A stretch of 64,000 nucleotides of DNA from Bacteroidota bacterium. Its GTDB lineage: Bacteria > Bacteroidota > Bacteroidia > Chitinophagales > Chitinophagaceae. The DNA lies in NCBI GenBank assembly GCA_005882315.1, contig VBAR01000001.1, positions 1,189,736 to 1,253,735 on the forward strand. The letters are read 5' to 3'. Below the pieces are notes generated by a model, which ran no database searches, was not told the DNA's origin, and worked only from the letters and a program-made list of their open reading frames with translations. The translations under genes were made by a program, and so were the position numbers. How positions within the stretch are numbered: the first letter of the stretch is position 1; each line of letters starts with the position of its first letter. Positions 8,962-15,352 of the stretch are shown piece by piece.

Positions 8962-9816
8962 TTAACAACAGCCGCTTCCGGACTCGCAACATTTTCTATC
9001 ATCCTTTGCCGGCTTCTCTGCAAAGACTGTGATGCTTGTGATCCTCACCTTACCTTTTTTATATTCATCAATTTCTTCTACGCTTAAATATTCTGCGAGT
9101 ATTTCATCTGGTATTATGATCGTTTTATCTTTTTGTAAAGTAAGATTTTTAAACCCCGCTTCTTCAATAATACTGAGATATTCGCTTTTCTGAATAGCAC
9201 CGGAAACACAACCAGCATAGAGCTCCGCAACTTCTTTCCATTTTTCTGGCAGCGGCCCTTCCAACACAATATCAGAAATTGAAAAGTGGCCGCCGGGTTT
9301 TAGTACACGATAAATTTCACTGAATACTTTGTGTTTATTAGGAACTAGATTGAGTACGCAATTGCTAACAATCACGTTTGACAAATTTGCCGTCACCGGC
9401 ATACTTTCAATATCTCCCTGGCGAAACTCCACATTTGTATAACCCAGCTTCTCTGCATTTTCCCTTGCCCGGGCAATCATCGCTTCAGTAAAATCAATTC
9501 CGATCACTTTTCCTTTTTCCCCTGCGATCCTTCTTGCAATAAATGCATCATTGCCGGCGCCGCTTCCGAGATCGATTACAACATCTCCTTCTTTGATCTG
9601 TGCAAACTCGGTTGGCAGGCCACAACCCAATCCAAGGTCAGCATCGGCTACATAGCCTTCCAGCTTTGTATAATCATCCGCCATAATATTATAAACATCA
9701 TCACCGCAGCATCCTGTTGCGCCGCAACATGAACTTGCATTTACTGTTCTTGATTGAGTAGCGATCTGGCTATATTTTTCTTTTACCAGTTCTTTGATTT
9801 CAGATTCATTTTTCAT
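8962..9816 (-). CDS. arsM: Arsenite S-adenosylmethionine methyltransferase ArsM
   Basis: Methylates arsenite to mono- to trimethylated, partly volatile forms. 284 residues: an N-terminal SSCCGATGCCG cysteine cluster (about 28-38), the SAM motif VIDLGSGAGNDAF (about 80-92), and three cysteines in the contexts LGLGCGLP (Cys65), VSNCVLN and YAGCVSGA, corresponding to the As(III)-binding triad of ArsM enzymes. The C-terminus ends in ESGSGCC, an extra vicinal pair also present in the ArsR and microprotein of this operon. It lies 27 nt after arsR. The identification is very secure. Confidence 0.93.
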   Translation of the reverse strand: MKNESEIKELVKEKYSQIATQSRTVNASSCCGATGCCGDDVYNIMADDYTKLEGYVADADLGLGCGLPTEFAQIKEGDVVIDLGSGAGNDAFIARRIAGEKGKVIGIDFTEAMIARARENAEKLGYTNVEFRQGDIESMPVTANLSNVIVSNCVLNLVPNKHKVFSEIYRVLKPGGHFSISDIVLEGPLPEKWKEVAELYAGCVSGAIQKSEYLSIIEEAGFKNLTLQKDKTIIIPDEILAEYLSVEEIDEYKKGKVRITSITVFAEKPAKDDRKCCESGSGCC

Positions 9817-9843
9817 GACTATGCTTTTTAGATTGTTAATTAA

Positions 9844-10179
9844 TCAGCAACAAGCTTTTTCATTTTGAATTTTCAGTTTATTAAAAAGAAAGCTGAATTC
9901 ATTATTGAATTTTTCAAATGCTTTCCAGTTAATGCAATAACAGCTACGTGGACCATCAATAGTGCCGTCAATCAGTCCGGCATTTTTTAATTCCTTTAAA
10001 TGCTGGCTCACGGTGCTTTGCGCTAGCGGCAACACTTCTACCAACTCCCCGCAGATACACTCATTTTTCTTTGCCAGCTGACCAAGTATGGCAATGCGGG
10101 CCGGGTGACTTAATGCTTTTGCAAAAGCAGATAATTCCTGCTCCCTTTGTGTAAACTCTTCTCTTTTGTGTATTGCCAT
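9844..10179 (-). CDS. arsR: ArsR-type arsenic-responsive repressor
   Basis: A 111-residue winged-helix repressor that should dissociate from DNA on binding arsenite. The helix-turn-helix is [17 protein letters not shown] (about 52-68). Candidate metalloid ligands are Cys41 and Cys43 in NECICGEL before the recognition helices, Cys80/Cys82 in RSCYCINW, and the C-terminal Cys110-Cys111 pair. First gene of the ars unit. Two matching 16-bp sites (10187-10202, 10249-10264) sit between its ATG and promoter, indicating autoregulation. Which cysteines bind arsenic cannot be decided from sequence. Confidence 0.92.
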   Translation of the reverse strand: MAIHKREEFTQREQELSAFAKALSHPARIAILGQLAKKNECICGELVEVLPLAQSTVSQHLKELKNAGLIDGTIDGPRSCYCINWKAFEKFNNEFSFLFNKLKIQNEKACC

Positions 10180-10186
10180 TTGTTTA

Positions 10187-10285
10187 ATCGTTTTTATACG
10201 ATGAATTGGGTGAAAGAAAAAGACGACTGTTATCGCCTGACATCTTATATCGCAAATATACGATTAAGAAAATGAGATTTCCAAA
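10187..10285 (-). promoter_or_regulatory. ars operon promoter with two ArsR operator-like sites
   Basis: Read on the minus strand, TTTG (10282-10285) is followed after 21 nt by TATATTTG (10253-10260), a perfect Bacteroidota -7 box. Two 16-bp sites fit ATCG(T/C)-N4-ATACGAT on the plus strand: 10187-10202, just before the arsR ATG, and 10249-10264, covering the -7 box. Repressor bound at the second would block polymerase. ArsR as the ligand is inferred from position. Confidence 0.65.
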
Positions 10286-10287
10286 TT

Positions 10288-11202
10288 TTATTTGAGCTTT
10301 TTGTCGTGCGGCTGATTTTTCTTGTGAATGGAGATAATGATCCCGCTACCGATAATGCAAATAATTCCCGCCCAGCTTATCCAATCGGGGAAGGCGTCGC
10401 CCAGCAGCATACCAATAAAAACTGAGTAAATAATATTAGAGTATCCGAATATGGAAACGATACCAGCTTTGTCGGCGCCATATGATTTAGTAACAAAATA
10501 CTGCCCGAATAATGCTGCAAGTCCCATTAATAAAATCCAGAACCAATCAACTCCTGATGGTAATTTAAAATCAACAATAAACAATCCATCAGCTCTTACT
10601 CCGGTTGTATAGTGAATGATCATGGTGATCAGCGGAACAATAAAACCACTGAGAAGGAACGATAATACGATAACTCTTGGTTCATAATATTTTGCCAGCC
10701 GATGAACGGTGAGATAAGCAATAGCCGAAGTAATACCAGAAATCAAACCGGCAACGTGATAATACCATGGTAGATGCATAACCGGTTTATAAATAAGTAA
10801 CATGCCTGCAAAACCCAGGAGTACTGCAAACCCAACATGATTGCCGTGATATTCATTAAACAGGAAATAAGAAAAAATGGCAATGAACAAAGCTGAAGTA
10901 AGGTTATAACTCATGGCTGTGCCCAATGGAATATGCAAAATGCAATAGAGTAAAGTATAGAGAGCCAGCGTCCCCATCAAGCCACGAAATGCGAGACGAA
11001 TGGGCCTACCGCCTTCCTGCACCGGGGGTTTTATAAACAATCCGGGTAATAAAAAAAGAAGACCAACAGCATTCCTGTAAAACACCAATTGCCCCGCATT
11101 AAAACTTTCTTTGAGTGCTTTGGCGGCTCCACCCATTACAGAAAATCCAAGGGCAGCCAGTAACATGAAGAAGATTCCTTTATATCTCGGGTCTTTAAAC
11201 AT
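10288..11202 (-). CDS. EamA-family (DMT superfamily) permease
   Basis: 304 residues with ten predicted membrane segments in the two-fold EamA repeat arrangement (first repeat from GIFFMLLAALGFSVMGG, second from about residue 150). It ends in a basic cytoplasmic tail. Substrate unknown; relatives export amino acids, metabolites or nucleotide-like compounds. Its ATG overlaps the stop of the aminotransferase by one base (TAATG on the minus strand), so the two are translationally coupled, which makes an amino-acid-related cargo plausible but unproven. Confidence 0.85.
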   Translation of the reverse strand: MFKDPRYKGIFFMLLAALGFSVMGGAAKALKESFNAGQLVFYRNAVGLLFLLPGLFIKPPVQEGGRPIRLAFRGLMGTLALYTLLYCILHIPLGTAMSYNLTSALFIAIFSYFLFNEYHGNHVGFAVLLGFAGMLLIYKPVMHLPWYYHVAGLISGITSAIAYLTVHRLAKYYEPRVIVLSFLLSGFIVPLITMIIHYTTGVRADGLFIVDFKLPSGVDWFWILLMGLAALFGQYFVTKSYGADKAGIVSIFGYSNIIYSVFIGMLLGDAFPDWISWAGIICIIGSGIIISIHKKNQPHDKKLK

Positions 11203-12344
11203 TAAATTTTTATCAGCCGTTCTACAGCTGTTTCCAACGTTTCATTTTTCTTGGAAAAACAAAACCGTACAACTTTATTATCGGTTCCTGCTTTATAAAA
11301 CGCAGAAACGGGAATTGTAGCTACGCCGTATTCTTTTGTTATACGTATTGCAAACTCTTTATCCCCCTCGTCGCTGATGCGGTTATATTTTGCACAGATA
11401 AAATAACTTCCACTGCTGTTAAGCATATCAAATTTTGTTTGCTTCATCAGCTCAATAAAATAATCCCGCTTCTGCTGCATAATGCCGCTAAGTGATAAAT
11501 AGGCTTCTTTGTTTTTCAGGAACTCGGCCAATGCAACCTGTGATGGAGTATGACAACAAAAGCAATTGAATTGGTGAACTTTTCTGTACTCAGTCATTGT
11601 TTCAGCAGAAGAAATACAGTAGCCAAGTTTCCAGCCGGTACAGTTATATGTTTTACCAAATGAAAAACAAACAAAACTTCTTTCCAGTAATTCGGGATAA
11701 CGAAGAATGGATTGATGCGGAATATTGTCGAATATAAGATGCTCGTATACTTCGTCACTCAGAATAAAAATATTTGTGCCCCTTACAATTGATATAAGTT
11801 CTTTCATATCTGCTTCGCCCAGTACTGCGCCGGTTGGATTGTGCGGACTATTCAGCATGATCACTTTCGTCTTCGGGGTGATTTTACTTTTTACTTCATT
11901 CCAGTCAATTTTATATTCAGGGAATTTTAAATTAATTAGTACGGGCACCCCACCATTGATCTCAACATTGGGGATATAGCTGTCATACGCTGGTTCAAAC
12001 AAAATAACTTCATCGCCGGGTTGAAGCACAGTGGTCAATGCCGTATAAATTGCATACGTGCCACCGGGTGTAATAGTGATCTGTGTGTCGGGAGATATCT
12101 TTGTGCCATATAAAAATTCAACTTTTTCGGCGAGAGATTCCCGTAACGGCATATAACCCTGCATCGGCACATACTGGTTAAATCCTTTAAGCATCACTTC
12201 ATTCACTTTATTCACCAGCTCTTCGCTCATCTGGTAATCAGGAAATCCCTGCCCGAGATTGATAGCATTGTACTGATTGGCAAGCCCACTCATGATGGTG
12301 AAAATAGAAGTGGCGGTGTTGGGGAGTTTGGATTGAATAGTCAA
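11202..12344 (-). CDS. PLP-dependent class I aminotransferase, methionine aminotransferase (YbdL)-like
   Basis: 380 residues. Class I/II aminotransferase landmarks are INLGQGFPD near residue 33, the Asn-Pro motif NSPHNPTGAV, ILSDEVYEH (PLP-binding Asp and Tyr), and the Schiff-base lysine in SFGKTYNCTGWKLGY. The NLGQGFPD start and overall form resemble YbdL/kynurenine aminotransferase-type enzymes that use methionine, glutamine or aromatic amino acids with 2-oxo acids; the exact substrate is inferred. It is coupled to the downstream permease. A terminator at 12361-12389 separates it from the upstream gene. Confidence 0.85.
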   Translation of the reverse strand: MTIQSKLPNTATSIFTIMSGLANQYNAINLGQGFPDYQMSEELVNKVNEVMLKGFNQYVPMQGYMPLRESLAEKVEFLYGTKISPDTQITITPGGTYAIYTALTTVLQPGDEVILFEPAYDSYIPNVEINGGVPVLINLKFPEYKIDWNEVKSKITPKTKVIMLNSPHNPTGAVLGEADMKELISIVRGTNIFILSDEVYEHLIFDNIPHQSILRYPELLERSFVCFSFGKTYNCTGWKLGYCISSAETMTEYRKVHQFNCFCCHTPSQVALAEFLKNKEAYLSLSGIMQQKRDYFIELMKQTKFDMLNSSGSYFICAKYNRISDEGDKEFAIRITKEYGVATIPVSAFYKAGTDNKVVRFCFSKKNETLETAVERLIKI

Positions 12345-12360
12345 TTTGAAAAATTTATAA

Positions 12361-12389
12361 ATAAAAACGGCTGCTCCATTGGCAGCCGT
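12361..12389 (-). terminator. Rho-independent terminator after the 582-residue secreted protein gene
   Basis: On the minus strand, ACGGCTGCC-AATGG-AGCAGCCGT forms a stem closed by GGCTGC/GCAGCC and is followed directly by TTTTTATTTAT. It lies between the stop at 12415 and the aminotransferase start at 12344, so it ends the upstream transcript. Confidence 0.75.
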
Positions 12390-12414
12390 GCTAAGTTCTG
12401 TATTTCTTTTGACT

Positions 12415-14163
12415 TTATCTCACCGTGATCTTTGCAAACTTCAATTCTGTTTTTGCCATAGCATGCATACGCCAGGAAGGAATGATAAACTCGTTACCTA
12501 TTACATAACCCTGTCGTGGCATCAGGATAGCATCCGTACCATTAGCCGCAATAAATTTCTTTGACATATTTCCTGTTTCCAGGTCAACTGATATGCCATA
12601 AACATTACTCTTCTTTTTGAAATTAAAAACACGTTTTACCTTGTCGCCATATTTGGGAATTGTGTTGTTACTGCTATGATCATTTATAACCAGTATCAGT
12701 TTATTATTATTGATCAGACTTACAAATGAAGAGTAATAAGGCATGCTGCCGCCTTCTGCAAAGAAACTTCCATAGTCGTACCCGTATGAAAAATAACTTG
12801 GCGTATAACTGTTGTTGGTGCTGCTGGTCCTCACCTGCTCCAGTTGTGATTTGGGTATTGCATTCAACCATTTAATATTCCCCTCTTTATCTGCATTGAT
12901 CAGCAGAATATCATCATTCGTAAAAGTGTGCACATACTCTGTTGTGTTCTGGTAGGTTCTTGTTGTGGAATTATATGTTGATGTGGTATATGAATAATGC
13001 CGGTATTGTGAGATCTCGCTGGCAATCACAATTGAGTTGTCGGCCGGGTTAATATCAACAGAGCGGATGACAAACTCGTTAGGGAACTCATCTATCTCAT
13101 CATCGTCTTTTGCTTTCTGGTAGGCTTTTCTTGCTCCTTTTGTATCATCGTCTTCATCACCAGCTTCATTTTCGTAATTCTTCCCAAGCATGGCGGAATT
13201 GATCTCTTTAAACGAACTTACTGTAAGCTCCCCGCTTGCCGGATTGACTTTATTTATAAAAAAACCATTCAGGTCATCTTTCTTTGAAGTATTGCTGTAA
13301 AACCCTGCCAGCATCAGGTTACCATCATTCTGTTCAATCATTTTACCGCTGATGACAAACCGGTCACCGGAGTTCAAGGCGATATCACTTTCTTTTTCGC
13401 CTTTGCCGCTGTAGATCATCATGGCATATTGCTTGAAGACATACTGTTTTCTTTTTTTCTTCCCTATTTGTGTAAGCTCATATTCTTTTCCGAGCAATAC
13501 AATTTTTCCTGCAGTAGTATAGTCAACATCCTGCAGGCTGTACTCGTCTATTTTTTGTGAGAGATGGATAATTGTTTTTTCTTTTACCCTTAAGGTTTTA
13601 TCGAGCAGGCTTATGCCCAGCGAAACCTTTTCTTTACCCGAAACATTGGCCACCATTAAAAAATTCTTTCCATTCCGGATAGGTTTCATCTTCATTTCAA
13701 AATCATCTTTTTTGCTTTCAAGCGGATAGCTACCAAGTTCTGCAAAATCACCTATGAGGCTGCCAGAGTTTTTATCAACCCGGGCCCCATATACTTTAAA
13801 GGTCTTTTCTTTCTTATCATAATCGGTAACGAACATATAGATATCGCCATCCATTGCCTGGAAGCTGTGAAAGGAAAACCCTTTAAGCTCTTTTTTATAT
13901 TCCTTCTCAAACACCTCTTCATAGTTTTTATCAAATTTCAACAACTTCTGGTTTTCTCCATAAGTAGCGCCGATAAGAAAATAGCTTTTCATTACTGTTC
14001 TGCTTTCTGTAAAATACAACCCTGTATTGTCCGCATAAATAATGTCCAGATCGGTGCTTCCTTTTTTAAGCCTGATCTCGTTGCCCATCGTCATACGGTA
14101 GTTCTGGGCAAATGAAGTATGTGTAAGTGTGAATAATAAAACAAGACCAGTTATTCTTTTCAT
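12415..14163 (-). CDS. Large secreted protein of unknown function
   Basis: 582 residues with a signal peptide (MKRITGLVLLFTLTHTSFAQ). The mature part is beta-rich, with repeated strand patterns such as GLYFTESRTVMKSYFLIG and FNFKKKSNVYGISVDLETG, compatible with a beta-propeller-like exported protein. Residues around 340-365 are strongly acidic (GDEDDDTKGARK), and a Tyr/Ser/Thr-rich stretch follows (SQYRHYSYTTSTYNSTT). No catalytic motif or sorting tail is visible. Transcribed alone; it ends at the terminator at 12361-12389. Confidence 0.72.
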   Translation of the reverse strand: MKRITGLVLLFTLTHTSFAQNYRMTMGNEIRLKKGSTDLDIIYADNTGLYFTESRTVMKSYFLIGATYGENQKLLKFDKNYEEVFEKEYKKELKGFSFHSFQAMDGDIYMFVTDYDKKEKTFKVYGARVDKNSGSLIGDFAELGSYPLESKKDDFEMKMKPIRNGKNFLMVANVSGKEKVSLGISLLDKTLRVKEKTIIHLSQKIDEYSLQDVDYTTAGKIVLLGKEYELTQIGKKKRKQYVFKQYAMMIYSGKGEKESDIALNSGDRFVISGKMIEQNDGNLMLAGFYSNTSKKDDLNGFFINKVNPASGELTVSSFKEINSAMLGKNYENEAGDEDDDTKGARKAYQKAKDDDEIDEFPNEFVIRSVDINPADNSIVIASEISQYRHYSYTTSTYNSTTRTYQNTTEYVHTFTNDDILLINADKEGNIKWLNAIPKSQLEQVRTSSTNNSYTPSYFSYGYDYGSFFAEGGSMPYYSSFVSLINNNKLILVINDHSSNNTIPKYGDKVKRVFNFKKKSNVYGISVDLETGNMSKKFIAANGTDAILMPRQGYVIGNEFIIPSWRMHAMAKTELKFAKITVR

Positions 14164-14242
14164 AGATATTTTTTTATTTGTGGCCGCAAAAATAAATTAA
14201 ACGTCACAAGAATTTTCTTCACCCCGCTAATATTAACAACTG

Positions 14243-14276
14243 CTAAAAAGAAAACGTTCTCCTTTGGGGAGAACGT
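14243..14276 (-). terminator. Rho-independent terminator after the 52-codon small ORF
   Basis: On the minus strand ACGTTCTCC and GGAGAACGT (9-bp perfect arms, 14254-14276) are followed by TTTCTTTTT. The only coding frame it could end is the small minus-strand ORF at 14309-14467, which supports that ORF being transcribed. Confidence 0.7.
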
Positions 14277-14308
14277 CAAAATATTTCCATTCGGTCGTTT
14301 CTAATCTT

Positions 14309-14467
14309 TTATTTTTTTCTGTTAAAGTTGCTGTGTGCAACAGATGAGCCGGAGAAAAACACCGACAAAACTGATTTCAGCAAACGAAAAACATTAAAAG
14401 AAGGTTTGTAATAACTTCGGTAAATCCTCGCTTGTTCGTGGGAGTACGTGATATTTCTGTTTTTCAT
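14309..14467 (-). CDS. Candidate small basic protein, 52 residues
   Basis: A complete frame from ATG at 14465-14467 to TAA at 14309-14311, in a gap of about 400 bp between two divergent larger genes. The product starts MKNRNITYSHEQARIYR, has a central hydrophobic-aliphatic run (NVFRLLKSVLSVFFSG) and ends in NFNRKK. The net charge is strongly positive and there is no clear export signal. A strong terminator begins 33 nt past the stop, so the unit looks like an independent short transcript. No family is recognised; it could also be a structured RNA with a chance frame. Confidence 0.45.
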   Translation of the reverse strand: MKNRNITYSHEQARIYRSYYKPSFNVFRLLKSVLSVFFSGSSVAHSNFNRKK

Positions 14468-14577
14468 ACTGGATGTTTTATATGGGGTTAACGAATAATA
14501 ATACTCTAAAAGTATGTAAAAATTTTATTATTTCATAATATTGTGCCTGATTATCAACCATCCTAAATCCAAAACTC

Positions 14578-15168
14578 ATGCTAAGAACCGTAAAAGCCGC
14601 AGCGCTATTTGTCGTTTGCATTTTTTTCTCGACCCATTCACGATCACAATCATCACTTAAATTACCAACAGTAAGTCCGCTTCCAGGTGATATTAAAATG
14701 CTTGTTGCCGATTATCCAAGTCGTTTCTCTAATGTAATTGGAGATGAGATTGCAAAAAATCCACAAAGCACCGACTATAATTGTTCTGTAAAAATTACCG
14801 GTGCTGAAAACTCTGTCATCACGCTGTACTCATCTGCTACTGGCGGTAAATGCAGTTGGGCCGGTGAAATGCTTGTGACCGAAAACTTTAATGAGGCCAA
14901 AAAAAAATACAAAACACTCTACACCCAACTCAACAATATACAGGTAACTGATGCTGCGGGAAGTTTCCATTTCAAAGGAAAGTATGATGAGCCGACCGAA
15001 GCAAAGAAGTTTGCCGGCTCTGTGCTATCTCCCGACAAAACTGTACCGGGTTTTACAATGCTAAGGATGGAGGTTTCTTTACAATACGAATTACTGGAGT
15101 GGAAAGTAAAGATCCTGCTGTATGATAAAGAAAGAGAGGATAATGAGAGAGGGAAGACAACAGAATGA
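14578..15168 (+). CDS. Secreted hypothetical protein, 196 residues
   Basis: Signal peptide MLRTVKAAALFVVCIFFSTHSRSQ is followed by a roughly 170-residue mature domain containing LVADYPSRFSNVIGDEI and two cysteines (YNCSVKI, GGKCSW) about 27 residues apart that could form a disulfide. Charged C-terminal tail. No recognised family. It is 184 nt upstream of the outer-membrane protein gene; the gap contains that gene's own regulatory site, so the two are probably separate units. Confidence 0.68.
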   Translation: MLRTVKAAALFVVCIFFSTHSRSQSSLKLPTVSPLPGDIKMLVADYPSRFSNVIGDEIAKNPQSTDYNCSVKITGAENSVITLYSSATGGKCSWAGEMLVTENFNEAKKKYKTLYTQLNNIQVTDAAGSFHFKGKYDEPTEAKKFAGSVLSPDKTVPGFTMLRMEVSLQYELLEWKVKILLYDKEREDNERGKTTE

Positions 15169-15265
15169 GTTTGGAGTTATTAGTCGGGAGTTAGGAGTCA
15201 TAAAATCATACTATCTCATAGATTTTCCCCAGCGCCGAACTACTACTACCGGTTTCTGACTCAAA

Positions 15266-15285
15266 CATTAACCTTCATTAACCTT
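15266..15285 (+). promoter_or_regulatory. Tandem CATTAACCTT direct repeat upstream of the TonB-receptor-like gene
   Basis: Two perfect copies of CATTAACCTT abut at 15266-15275 and 15276-15285, a 10-bp period typical of OmpR/PhoB-family regulator sites. Exactly 40 nt further is TAATTTAG (15326-15333), one base off the TAnnTTTG -7 box. The same arrangement, with the same 40-nt spacing, precedes the GLPGLI gene (20299-20318), next to the OmpR-type regulator genes. Confidence 0.7.
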
Positions 15286-15352
15286 AAACCAAGTGTAGTT
15301 AACAGCTTTTATATTAAGCTCTTGATAATTTAGCGGCCGGAAAATAAAATGT

